A stretch of DNA of 64,000 nucleotides from Pseudodesulfovibrio sp. (lineage in GTDB: Bacteria > Desulfobacterota > Desulfovibrionia > Desulfovibrionales > Desulfovibrionaceae): the NCBI GenBank assembly GCA_016744135.1, contig JADGEX010000001.1:693029-757028 (forward strand), written 5' to 3'. The translations under genes and the position numbers were made by a program. Position 1 is the first letter of the stretch. Each line of letters begins with the position of its first letter. Positions 1 to 8,350 of this stretch are shown here, piece after piece. A model generated the notes under the pieces. It did not search any database, was not told where the DNA came from, and saw only the letters and a program-made list of their open reading frames with translations.

Positions 1-585
1 CTCGAAACGAAATATCAAGGGATAATTCCCATCGGAAAACCCCTTCCAGGACTCCAAACCATAATCGTCGACCAAGACTTGAAACCTGTCGCAAACGGTA
101 AGGAGGGAGAACTTTGCCTTGCGGGGTCACAACTCGCCCCAGGGTATTGGAATAACACCCCCCTTACGAATGAAAAATTCTGCGCTCTGAATACAGATAT
201 CCGCAAAAAGGACAACCGTTGGTATCGTACTGGCGATTTGACACGAATTGATGCAAACGGAGATCTCATTTTTATAGGCAGAATTGATGACCAAATTCAA
301 ATTGCTGGATACAGGGTTGAGCTGGGAGAAATTGAATATATTTTACGAAAAGAGTCCCAATTAGAACATCTCGTTGCAATAGGACATCGCCCATTCCTAA
401 ACAGTCCTTATGAAATATTAGTTTTTTACAGCGGAAAGCCTGAAGCCGATCTCGCTAAAATCTGCAAAGAGAATCTACCAAAGTACATGCAAGTCAAACG
501 ATTTCAGCAAGTTGAAACCATGCCACTCAATTCAAATGGTAAAATTGACAAAAAAGCTCTTATATCAAATATGGAAAAGGATTAA
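1..585 (+). CDS. Adenylation-domain enzyme (amino acid/acyl activating), 3' part
   Basis: The reading frame is open from base 1, so the gene begins outside the window; 194 residues are visible. They carry the C-terminal core motifs of the ANL adenylation superfamily in order: GELCLAG, YRTGD, GRIDDQIQIAGYRVELGEIE and the terminal NSNGKIDKKAL with the catalytic Lys. This matches NRPS-type or DltA-like enzymes, which activate an amino or other carboxylic acid as AMP ester and load it on a carrier protein. The protein stops right after the last motif, with no fused carrier domain. The separate ACP at 6877 is therefore a plausible partner (inference). The substrate cannot be read because the specificity pocket lies upstream. 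Base composition is A+T rich like the following genes. Confidence 0.85.
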   Translation, partial: LETKYQGIIPIGKPLPGLQTIIVDQDLKPVANGKEGELCLAGSQLAPGYWNNTPLTNEKFCALNTDIRKKDNRWYRTGDLTRIDANGDLIFIGRIDDQIQIAGYRVELGEIEYILRKESQLEHLVAIGHRPFLNSPYEILVFYSGKPEADLAKICKENLPKYMQVKRFQQVETMPLNSNGKIDKKALISNMEKD

Positions 586-1037
586 GCTAGTCTGACTAAC
601 ATATTTCTAGCCAATTAAGATTAATATTCCGTCGTTGCAGACATAATCAACAGGATTTACCAAATGACAGATGCCGCTAAGGGTGATTTTCATTTTTTCT
701 TTGATCAGTCCCGTTAGAAAGAAGCTCTTATTGTACAGATTCAGATCATACAAGATTGGAATGAGCATAGGACAACTCATAGCAATTATGAAAATCGCTT
801 TTATTTAAAGACGATGTTTTTAAAATAAATGTGCCTCTTTTTTAATTTTAATTGTTAAAAAAAAATAAAAGTCAGCTCTAGTTATTGCAAGTAGAGCTGT
901 TGAAAGATATTATATTTGCATGTGCAACAATACGATGTTTGAGGCAACTCCACACAAGATTACCCCTTGTCGATATTCTCTTAGATTTTCATCTTAAATA
1001 GTAAACAGACTTCAGAAACTTGCAGGATGTTGTATCC
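586..1037. other. Gene-free A+T-rich gap
   Basis: No convincing gene lies in these 452 bases. The stretch is A+T rich and includes long A and T runs around 830-870 and a small perfect inverted repeat at 873-899. A short frame near 664-717 encodes only about 17 residues without relatives I recognise. The promoter for the downstream glycan genes probably lies here, but I could not pick one with confidence. Confidence 0.5.
873..899. terminator. 8-bp perfect stem next to A/T tracts
   Basis: CAGCTCTA and TAGAGCTG pair perfectly around an 11-base loop. On the minus strand the stem is followed by a T-rich run, as in an intrinsic terminator, but no minus-strand gene ends here. It could be a terminator for an unseen transcript or a simple palindrome. 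Confidence 0.3.
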
Positions 1038-2396
1038 ATGAAAAAATTATTCCTTGTTCATTGCGTTGACACGGAAGGTCCTCTCTATGAATCTTTGACG
1101 GCAACCTTTGAACGGGTCAACCAGACATTTGACTTCGATTTCAAACCATCCACAGCCCAACTAAGACGTCTAAGAGCTGGGAAAGACCTTCCTGACAAAT
1201 TGCAAGCCAAAGTTATGGATTTTGTCTCTAGCAACCGTCTCAACTACAATTCCACTTGGACTGAAGTCGACGTAATGCTGCATGAACTGATGAGTGATAA
1301 ATGGCGAATGCAACATGCAGATGACTTTGGAAACGGATATATTTTTTCTTGGTTCGTAATGGATCATGTTGGATATACAACAAACCCAAGGCAACGAGCC
1401 TTGGGCTTTCATTCCGTTTATGCACACTACAAGGAAATGTTGGCAGAATATTTACCGAAACAAGATGCTCTTTACTGGCACTTTCATCCAGTGCCATTCT
1501 CATACGCTGCCAATAGAGCGTCGTGTAACTACAGTTTTACGTCATATCACATCGAATCCATTAGCCGACGGGTTCTAGATCACCTCGATTTCCCTGCGGC
1601 CTTCCGTCCCGGGTTACACTGTGAACGCCCCGACATTCATATGTTTCTCGAAATGTGGATTCCTGTAGATTACGGGAATCAAGGAATGCCTGCGACAAAT
1701 GAAGATGAACTACAAAAAGATGTTTTCGGTGGACGTTTCGGCGATTGGCGACGAGCGAAATCCGAATGGGGAGTTTATCACCCTGATTGGTACGACTACC
1801 AAAAAAACGGAAGCATGAAACGCTATATTGCTCGTTGCCTCAATTTAAATGCACGCCTCCGTGCTATCACCGAAGAAGAAATAGAAAAAGCATTTCAACA
1901 AGTGCAGAACGGCGAACCGACCATTCTTTCAGTCACAAGCCACGACCAAAACAAAATGGCCGCCCCGATCACGGAATACATGGACCGGATACGAATGGTG
2001 CAACAACGATATCCTGAAGTCAAAATCTGCCATGCGAATGCCATTGATGCGGTCAGACATGTTTGCAATGTCCCTAGCCAACAGCCTGTCAATTTACAAT
2101 TTTCATGGTCAAAGAACAGATTAGATGTCGTATCGGATAAGGACATATGGGGACCACAACCGTGGATGTGCTTCAAGACTCTTGATGGACGATATCTGCA
2201 TGAGAATATGGACAGACAGGCCGGAAATCACTGGAGCTTTACCTTTGACATTGATTCCATAGAACTTCAGTCGCTGGACGCGATAGCTTTTGCGACCAAT
2301 GATAACTACTTCAATTCCTCCGTCTATCGTCTTTCCATAACAAACGGAGTTCCCTGCAAAACGGAATCTCGTTTTTATAACCAAGAAACATGTTAA
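1038..2396 (+). CDS. Polysaccharide deacetylase-like (NodB-fold) protein
   Basis: 452 residues. The ATG at 1038 is preferred over the upstream TTG at 1020 because an AGGAT sequence lies about 10 bases before it. The N-terminus has a hydrophobic strand followed by DTEGP (D11, E13), as in the polysaccharide deacetylase/glycoside hydrolase superfamily, and HFHP at 148-151 could be part of a metal site. SVTSHD occurs later in the protein. No signal peptide is visible, so a cytoplasmic role on glycan precursors is possible. It is the first full gene of a surface-glycan block and is followed after 22 bases by a second carbohydrate gene. The deacetylase assignment is by motif resemblance only; substrate and activity are unknown. 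Confidence 0.55.
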   Translation: MKKLFLVHCVDTEGPLYESLTATFERVNQTFDFDFKPSTAQLRRLRAGKDLPDKLQAKVMDFVSSNRLNYNSTWTEVDVMLHELMSDKWRMQHADDFGNGYIFSWFVMDHVGYTTNPRQRALGFHSVYAHYKEMLAEYLPKQDALYWHFHPVPFSYAANRASCNYSFTSYHIESISRRVLDHLDFPAAFRPGLHCERPDIHMFLEMWIPVDYGNQGMPATNEDELQKDVFGGRFGDWRRAKSEWGVYHPDWYDYQKNGSMKRYIARCLNLNARLRAITEEEIEKAFQQVQNGEPTILSVTSHDQNKMAAPITEYMDRIRMVQQRYPEVKICHANAIDAVRHVCNVPSQQPVNLQFSWSKNRLDVVSDKDIWGPQPWMCFKTLDGRYLHENMDRQAGNHWSFTFDIDSIELQSLDAIAFATNDNYFNSSVYRLSITNGVPCKTESRFYNQETC

Positions 2397-2418
2397 TTCG
2401 ATCAAGGAAATAGTTGCA

Positions 2419-3798
2419 TTGAATCTTTATATCACCGTTGAAATCGCATCCCGCGAACTCGAATCTAAGACATTTTTGTCCTGCTGTGCAGCTAAGGAAG
2501 GATTTGATGTCTACGTCGGTACAGAGGACATGATCCGTCGTCTAGCACTCCTGAGTAAACCGGGAATACTTATGGACAAAAGTATTCACTCTGAATATCC
2601 TCCTCTTTTTAATCGCATGAAAAAGTTGGGCTATCGAATTGCGGTTAACGATGAAGAAGGATTGTGTCTCAACCCAAAACAATATGGTCTTTTCAATCTG
2701 ACTCCAGCGGTGGAGCAAACCGTAGACACCTTTTTCGCTTGGGGCTCCATGCAGCGAGATATTTTTGTTAAGCATTTGCCAGGCATGGCGGACAATGTTC
2801 ATGTTACAGGAAATCCAAGATTGGATATTCTTCACCCGAGCCTCAGAAAATTTCACGATAAAGGTGTTCAGGAAATCAAAGAAAAATATGGTCAATTCAT
2901 ATTAATCAACACTCGATTTTCTACATGCAATAATCCTATTGGAGGAGAAGCTGTTAAGGAACGTTTTCTAACGGGAAAACATGGGCCTAACATAGATTAC
3001 CTGATGAAACGTTATGAAGCTGACAAACAGCTTTTTGATGAATTCTTTGATTCTTTAAAAAGACTTTGCACTCAGTACCCAGATAAGACTTTTGTTTTGC
3101 GTCCTCATCCCTCCGAAAAAATGGACCCATGGCTTGATTTAGCGACCCAATTCCCCAACCTTAAGGTTGTTCGTGAAGGGAATGTACACAAATGGATTCT
3201 CGCTAGCAGCATGCTTATCCAAAACGGATGCACAACCGCTATAGAAGCCTTTTTACTCGATACCCCTTGCATCTGCTATCGCCCCATTAAAACGGAATTT
3301 GATGATTGTCTGCCAAACAACATTTCATTTCATGTCTTCAACTATAAGGATCTCTGTCGATGTGTCGAAGGAGGATTAGACGAACAAATCAGTGCCAAAC
3401 GTTTTGAATGGGAGCAAATTTTGGCCCCATATGCTAAATCTGGTACAGAAGAACTCGCTGCCCCCCAAATGGTACAACATCTCCTGAAGTTGGCCCAAAT
3501 TGATCGCCCGGAAAAGTCACTTTTTGCTTTATGGACTCAAATTGATGCTCGATTTCGCCACTGGAATAGATGTTTAAAATGGCAAATCAAAAAATTAAAA
3601 AAACAGCCAAAAAAAGTAAAAACTAAGTGGAAAGAGCTCAGCCTTAAAGAGTTCACCTCGCTCGTTCACGGCTTTGATTTTTATGACGAGACATTTGCCT
3701 CTATTGAAATAACTCAAGCGTACAAAGATTGCTTTAGGATGAGGATGCCCAAAAAGAAATGCACTAAAACGAATTTAACTAAAGAAATTCAAAATTAG
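2419..3798 (+). CDS. Surface carbohydrate biosynthesis protein (GT-B-like)
   Basis: 459 residues starting at a TTG; AAGGA lies about ten bases upstream. The central part contains HVTGNPRLDIL and VLRPHPSEK, then a region with NGCTTAIEAFLLDTPCICYRP. That arrangement (RPHP followed by a nucleotide-binding Gly/Thr turn) is typical of the surface-polysaccharide proteins related to CDP-glycerol glycerophosphotransferases and UDP-sugar epimerases. The C-terminal 100 residues are Lys-rich, which could favour contact with the membrane. It sits between the deacetylase-like gene and the Cys-cluster gene with short gaps, consistent with one operon. A sugar or polyol-phosphate transferase role is likely, but the donor and acceptor are not known. 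Confidence 0.65.
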   Translation: MNLYITVEIASRELESKTFLSCCAAKEGFDVYVGTEDMIRRLALLSKPGILMDKSIHSEYPPLFNRMKKLGYRIAVNDEEGLCLNPKQYGLFNLTPAVEQTVDTFFAWGSMQRDIFVKHLPGMADNVHVTGNPRLDILHPSLRKFHDKGVQEIKEKYGQFILINTRFSTCNNPIGGEAVKERFLTGKHGPNIDYLMKRYEADKQLFDEFFDSLKRLCTQYPDKTFVLRPHPSEKMDPWLDLATQFPNLKVVREGNVHKWILASSMLIQNGCTTAIEAFLLDTPCICYRPIKTEFDDCLPNNISFHVFNYKDLCRCVEGGLDEQISAKRFEWEQILAPYAKSGTEELAAPQMVQHLLKLAQIDRPEKSLFALWTQIDARFRHWNRCLKWQIKKLKKQPKKVKTKWKELSLKEFTSLVHGFDFYDETFASIEITQAYKDCFRMRMPKKKCTKTNLTKEIQN

Positions 3799-3805
3799 GA
3801 TATAC

Positions 3806-4534
3806 ATGCTACCTAAATTAACACAGGAGCAATGGGCTGAAATCCATTCAAAAGAATTTGTAAGCACCCCTGAGTGCTGGACTTCTTGTAATGGAGGTGC
3901 TTGTTGTAATATGGGGTTGGTAAGTGACATTCAGTTTAACATACTACCCAATGTTGGGACTACGTTGATCTTCATGGAAGATGAATATCGCTATTTCAAT
4001 TCACAAAGCATGAAATTGACTCATCCTATCAAAACTTTAGAAATGAATTTCGCAGATAAAGAAACGCTTACGATCCACACTGCTCATTGCGATTTAAATG
4101 GTCGTTGTACAGATTGTTTTCCTAAACCATTGTTATGTAAGATGTATCCCTACGTTCCAATCGTGACACTTGACAACTCTTTGGAGACCATTTTAAGTGG
4201 ATCAATCTATGATTGGACATTCGAAGTTAAAGAGTGGGCTTCCTTTTGCCCTTCCTTTGGTAAGAAGGATTTTTTCTACACGAAATGGTCTAAATTGGTT
4301 AATGAAATCAGCTTATTGTCGCACCCATATCTTGTCTTCTACTCACAAGTAATCAAAATCTTTCATACAAGTTATGTTGATTGTTTACGAGCAAACAAGA
4401 GACTGATGGATATGGAGGGCCCTGCCTTTTGGAAAAATTGGGAACTCGCGTACCTGACAGGCAAACTGTTTGCGATAAGTGATATCAAAAAACAGGTTAA
4501 AACTTTGTACAAACAGATCGTTCAGAACAGTTAG
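3806..4534 (+). CDS. Cysteine-cluster protein (YkgJ-like)
   Basis: 242 residues; the ATG at 3806 follows AGGAT by a few bases, 7 bases after the previous stop. Nine cysteines occur, most in two groups: C24, C28, C33, C34 and C95, C101, C104, C111, plus C148. The second group ends in LLCKMYPYVP, which resembles the conserved C-x-x-YP end of YkgJ-type zinc/iron-chelating cysteine-cluster proteins. The C-terminal 90 residues are helical and Lys-rich. A metal or Fe-S site is likely; the reaction is unknown. Its place inside a glycan/acyl cluster suggests a modifying enzyme or metal-dependent helper (inference). Confidence 0.55.
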   Translation: MLPKLTQEQWAEIHSKEFVSTPECWTSCNGGACCNMGLVSDIQFNILPNVGTTLIFMEDEYRYFNSQSMKLTHPIKTLEMNFADKETLTIHTAHCDLNGRCTDCFPKPLLCKMYPYVPIVTLDNSLETILSGSIYDWTFEVKEWASFCPSFGKKDFFYTKWSKLVNEISLLSHPYLVFYSQVIKIFHTSYVDCLRANKRLMDMEGPAFWKNWELAYLTGKLFAISDIKKQVKTLYKQIVQNS

Positions 4535-4552
4535 GATTCTGGAGGTATAAAA

Positions 4553-5353
4553 GTGAAAGTATACACGTATGAAGACTTGCTCAAAGCATATGGTTCCGTA
4601 GGTGTAAAACGAGGAAAAACTGTTATTTTACGAACAGATTTACTCAGACTGGGTCCCTATGAAAAACGAGAGCGCAATAGTGTCCTTAAAGCGCATTTCG
4701 ATGCATTAAGTAAACTTATAGATTTGAACCAAGGTACCTTGGTTGTTCCGACAGCTTCATTGTCATTATGCAATACTGATATACCCTACGCCCCTGAAAA
4801 AACTCCAAGCGAAACTGGGGTACTCACTGAATACATCCGGACTCTTCCTGGAGCTGTGCGTAGTTTACACCCTTTTGTTTCATACACTGCCATAGGTAAG
4901 CACGCCAAAGACATCTGCGAAAATGTGTCTCGCCATGCTTTTGGTCCAGAAACCCCTGAAGCACGCGTGGTCGAAATGGATGGGTTATGTGTTTGTCTCG
5001 GGAAAGACATTCGTAGTATGGCCCTAGTGCACCACGTTGAACATGTCATGGCAGTTCCTTATCGATATACAAAAGAATATATGCATCCTATTCTCCTTAA
5101 TGGAGAACTTTCAATACAGCCATTTTATCGGCATGTTTGGTACGAGAATTGTGGAATAGAAAGGGATAATGGGAAAAAAATTCTTGCTGAATTAAAAAAT
5201 AGGGGAAGCAAGATTGATAAGACTTCTTTGGGTAAAGGATTTGTATACTCTATAAAAGCAAAGCATTACTATGAAGAGTGTACTAAAATTATTGCAGAAA
5301 ATCCCTATATTTGGCTACAAAAAACTCCTACATTAAAACCTTATCAAAAATGA
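4553..5353 (+). CDS. AAC(3)-family N-acyltransferase
   Basis: 266 residues with a GTG start preceded by a good GGAGG. The protein matches the aminoglycoside N3-acetyltransferase family: an N-terminal G-S-V-G-V-KRG-T-V segment, RSLHPFVSYTAIGKHA at 103-118 and HHVEHVMAVPYRYTK at 160-174, which carry the family's conserved His, Glu and Tyr residues. In glycan loci such proteins usually acylate an amino sugar rather than confer antibiotic resistance (family knowledge). Here a KAS III and an ACP follow, so an acyl-ACP may be the donor instead of acetyl-CoA (inference). No resistance phenotype should be assumed from the family name. Confidence 0.75.
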   Translation: MKVYTYEDLLKAYGSVGVKRGKTVILRTDLLRLGPYEKRERNSVLKAHFDALSKLIDLNQGTLVVPTASLSLCNTDIPYAPEKTPSETGVLTEYIRTLPGAVRSLHPFVSYTAIGKHAKDICENVSRHAFGPETPEARVVEMDGLCVCLGKDIRSMALVHHVEHVMAVPYRYTKEYMHPILLNGELSIQPFYRHVWYENCGIERDNGKKILAELKNRGSKIDKTSLGKGFVYSIKAKHYYEECTKIIAENPYIWLQKTPTLKPYQK

Positions 5354-5363
5354 GGATATAAAA

Positions 5364-5954
5364 TTGGAAAATTTTGATTATAAATTTAAACGGCTTGGTC
5401 ATCGTAAATATGTCCATGTTTCACAGATCATTGGAGTAATTAAAGATGTAACCACACATTTTGGCATTCCCTGTTATGACGAAGTACAGCTTGTTTTTAG
5501 AGAGCCCATTTTTAACCAAGTGTCTTTCACTATGGACCAAGTAAAAACGCCTTCTGCGACTTTAGCTTTTAAATACGCAGAGCAATCCTATAAGGTGAAT
5601 ATTGTCACAGGTGAAACTCCTCTTGATGGGCAAATTGAAGATATTGATAAAGAGCTTGTTAATATACTTTCAGAAGAAAATGACCAAATTGTTGCGACAA
5701 ACTATTCACCGGAAAATTACTCAAGGATATGTGACTCCATGACACAACTGCTCATCGATAAATTAGTTGATGGGGCAGTTGGAACACAATGGTGGCTCAC
5801 TAAAGCGATTTATTATAAACAACCAATTTTTTTCACGGGAAAGACACCTCTGACTGCGAAAATAAAAAAGAATCGTGGCAACTTAATGATCCTGACTGAA
5901 ATAACCTGTAACGATGAAGTTATCGCAAACATCTTCTCTACAAAGGGCAAATAA
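5364..5954 (+). CDS. Unrecognised protein, possibly hotdog-fold
   Basis: 196 residues with a TTG start; GAGGA lies about 8 bases upstream and overlaps the preceding stop region. I do not recognise the family. The last 50 residues (KQPIFFTGKTPLTAKIKK then ITCNDEVIANIF) have the alternating pattern of a hotdog-fold beta sheet, and an earlier segment near residues 44-60 looks like a first copy. A thioesterase- or dehydratase-like role on ACP-bound acyl groups would fit the two genes that follow, but this is only inference. The stop overlaps the KAS III start by one base, so the two are translationally coupled. Confidence 0.5.
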   Translation: MENFDYKFKRLGHRKYVHVSQIIGVIKDVTTHFGIPCYDEVQLVFREPIFNQVSFTMDQVKTPSATLAFKYAEQSYKVNIVTGETPLDGQIEDIDKELVNILSEENDQIVATNYSPENYSRICDSMTQLLIDKLVDGAVGTQWWLTKAIYYKQPIFFTGKTPLTAKIKKNRGNLMILTEITCNDEVIANIFSTKGK

Positions 5955-6877
5955 TGACTATTGCGGTTCATTCCATCGGAACATATTTTGCCGAAAACAC
6001 TTTAAACAATCTTGACCGCGCTGAAAAACTCGGCGTTACCAAAGAGTTTATTGATCGCAAAGTTGGCTTTGAACAGCTTCATCGTAGAGGCCCTGAAGAA
6101 ACTGTCGTTTCGATGTGTTGTGCAGCTTTTGATGATTTAAAGACCAAGACTAAAATAGAGATTGAAGGAATTGACTTCATCTGTGTTTGCACACATCATC
6201 CAGACCTCCACCTTCCTCACATGTCGGGACGACTTCATGGTGCGCTAAAACTGCAAAAAAAATGCGCTACCTACGATGTGGCCTTAGCCTGTTCTGGCTA
6301 TGTTTATTCACTTGTGATGGCAAAAAACTTTATGGAAGCCCAAGGACTCAAAAAAGGGCTCCTGTTTACCTGTGACCCATACTCTTTTGCCGTTGATCCG
6401 GACACAAGAAATGAGGATATCTTTGCAAGTGATGCAGCAACGGTAACGTATCTATCCGAAAAGGGTGTATACGAAATTGGCCGTGGCACTTTTCACAGTT
6501 TTGGTGATCAAGGCGATGCATTGACTCATGTCCCGGGTGAATTTCTCAAAATGGATGGCTTTGGCATCTATACATTTTCATTGCGTAATGTACCGCCAAA
6601 CATTAAAGAATGCCTCGAAACAAATAATTTAAAGATCGAAGATATAAATTGCTTCGTTTTGCACCAAGCAAACAAGTTTATTATCAACAGCCTTCAAAAA
6701 AGGATGAAACTGACGCCTGAAGAATGTCCTTTCTTAGCAACTCAACATGGAAATACTTCTTCATCAACAATTCCCATCGAGTTGAATAACTTTTTAGACT
6801 CAAACAAGAATAACCTCATGCTAACAGGATTCGGGGCAGGTCTGAGTATCGCCTCTGTTGTTTTAAGGAGAAAATAA
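5954..6877 (+). CDS. 3-oxoacyl-ACP synthase III-like (FabH family)
   Basis: 307 residues. The full FabH-type catalytic triad is present: Cys113 in LACSGYVY, His237 in LHQANKF and Asn267 in GNTSSS. Family members condense a starter acyl group with malonyl-ACP. The gene overlaps its upstream neighbour and the downstream ACP by one base each, so synthase and carrier are probably made in fixed ratio. This copy sits in a surface-glycan block rather than with fab genes, pointing to a short specialised acyl group. In Pseudomonas flagellin-glycan (viosamine) islands a KAS III-like gene with an ACP supplies an acyl group for an amino sugar, which is the closest precedent I know. Confidence 0.85.
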   Translation: MTIAVHSIGTYFAENTLNNLDRAEKLGVTKEFIDRKVGFEQLHRRGPEETVVSMCCAAFDDLKTKTKIEIEGIDFICVCTHHPDLHLPHMSGRLHGALKLQKKCATYDVALACSGYVYSLVMAKNFMEAQGLKKGLLFTCDPYSFAVDPDTRNEDIFASDAATVTYLSEKGVYEIGRGTFHSFGDQGDALTHVPGEFLKMDGFGIYTFSLRNVPPNIKECLETNNLKIEDINCFVLHQANKFIINSLQKRMKLTPEECPFLATQHGNTSSSTIPIELNNFLDSNKNNLMLTGFGAGLSIASVVLRRK

Positions 6878-7134
6878 TGAGTTCAATAAAACTGGAACAA
6901 ATTATAGATATCATTCGCTCTGTTGATGCTTATGAAGTCGATTATGACAATCTAGATCCAAACCAAAGGCTTCTAGACCAAGGTTTGGATTCACTCGACA
7001 TGATGAATCTATATTTTGAAATTGAAAATGAGTTTGATATTTCAATTTCAATTGGGGAAGATGATGATTCTGAAAAAAATTGGTCTACTATAAATAAAAT
7101 CATTGAGTCCGTTGAAAACTGTCTGAACGCCTAG
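6877..7134 (+). CDS. Acyl carrier protein
   Basis: 85 residues, acidic, with the phosphopantetheine site LDQGLDSLDMM; Ser39 is the attachment residue. AAGGAG sits 7 bases before the ATG, inside the end of the KAS III gene. It is the only carrier protein in the window and so the likely partner of both the KAS III and the adenylation enzyme at the start of the window. It is not next to fabF or fabD, which argues against it being the housekeeping ACP. It is the last gene of the A+T-rich block; no clear terminator follows before the IS remnant. Confidence 0.85.
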   Translation: MSSIKLEQIIDIIRSVDAYEVDYDNLDPNQRLLDQGLDSLDMMNLYFEIENEFDISISIGEDDDSEKNWSTINKIIESVENCLNA

Positions 7135-7289
7135 CGTGAAATAACGCCAATGCTATAATGTTTTTGGTTTTTTGAATCGCAAATTGCAATCTCAAATTAA
7201 ACACTTTTTGGCGGGCTACTTGAAAAAAAATGTCTCATAGAAGTGAGTTTGACCCCATCTCTGGAACTGACGTAAGAAAATCAAAACAT

Positions 7290-7327
7290 TTCAGCCTCTG
7301 GGCAGGCTAGCCTGCCCAGAGGCTGAA
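7290..7327. repeat. 38-bp perfect palindrome at the end of orfB
   Basis: The sequence reads identically on both strands over 38 bases, with the centre at CTAG. It covers the last codons and the stop of orfB. In the orfB direction it is followed by a T-rich stretch, so the RNA could fold into a long stem that ends transcription. Confidence 0.8.
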
Positions 7328-8088
7328 GCGAACTTCATCGAGGTTTGCTGACCGATTGAGTTGTGCGGACAAAGTTCATTGTACGCCTTCCACCACACTT
7401 CACATTTAGACTTTGCATCTTTTTCGCTCAAAACCCAAGATGCGTTCCAACATTCCTCTCTGAGTTTGCCGTTGAAGCTTTCGATGAAAACGTTGTCTGT
7501 TGAGGAAAATTCAAACGTCACGCCGTTTATATAGGCCCAGAGATCAAGGTCCTTGCTGATGAACTCTGGTCCGTTGTCCACACGGATTTCCTTGGGTATT
7601 ACGTTTAGCTTAGTCACTCGTTCAAATGTATCGACAACATCAGCGCCTTTGTAGCTGCGCCGTACATCATTGGTAAAAAGCATCCACAATAGTCAAGATC
7701 CGTATCCTGTGCCCATCAAAGAGTTGATCTGACATGAAGTCCATGGCCCACACATCATTAGGCTGGGTCACTGCGACAGGAGTTTCTCGACGTTTAGTAG
7801 TTTTGCTACGTAGTTGTAGCCCTTTTTCCTTGTAGATCCGATAAACACGCTTGACGTTAACCTGCCATCCTTCACGCTGAAGCAGCACATGAATACGCCG
7901 GTAGCCGTAGCAATTACGAGTCTCCGCAATCTCACGAATACGTTTCCTTAGTACTGCCTGCGCGTCGCAGTGAGGCTTGTAATAAAAGGTCGAGTAGCGG
8001 CCATAAGTGTACGGCACGCATGTCTAATACTGATCCGCCAAACGATCTGAAGATGCTTAACAACCTGCTTACGACGTACAGAATTCAT
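7291..8088 (-). pseudogene. IS3-family transposase OrfB, frameshifted
   Basis: The start ATG (8086-8088) overlaps the orfA stop in an ATGA, normal for IS3. The frame is first lost around 8000 after the segment ending ACRTLM, then continues in another frame from about GRYSTFYYKP. A second shift lies at the A5 run 7675-7679 (T5 on the coding strand), where one extra base after TIVDAF breaks the frame; removing it would give TIVDAFTNDVRRSYKG. The three DDE-type catalytic residues can still be read across the pieces: D in AMDF, D in VDNGPEF and E in FIESFNG. The product cannot be made without correction at two places. Confidence 0.75.
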
Positions 8089-8350
8089 AGCTTTCGGCGG
8101 ATCACATCCTGAAGCATCTCTTTGTCCAAGGACAAATCTGCCACGATGACTTTGAAATGTTTGTGCTCTTCTTCAAGTTATTTAAGTCGCTTCACCTTAG
8201 AGGGCATCAAGCCGCCATATTTCTTGCGCCAACGCTAATAGGTCTGAACGGAAACGCCTGCTTTACGACAGCCCTCTTCAACGGAAGTGCCTTCTTCCGC
8301 CTGACGAAGTATAAAAGCAATCTGCTGTCGATGAATTTGGACTTTTTCAT
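8085..8350 (-). pseudogene. IS3-family transposase OrfA, frameshifted and nonsense-mutated
   Basis: A clear AGGAGG precedes the ATG at 8350. After about nine codons the frame is lost. In the next frame the HTH protein can be followed: QIAFILRQAEEGTSVEE, RKAGVSVQTY, then a TAG where YYRWR is expected, then KVKRLK followed by a TAA where KQLEEE is expected, ending in DVIRRKL. One frameshift and two stops mean the helix-turn-helix subunit is dead. Confidence 0.75.

Noticed and set aside
664-807. Short frames that look like a decayed gene (DWNEHR-like segment near 745)
   Set aside because: The resemblance to IS3 transposase ends is too short and could be chance.
4553-5353. Possible aminoglycoside resistance gene
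   Set aside because: The family match is real, but context (glycan genes, KAS III, ACP) favours sugar acylation; no sign of a resistance cassette.
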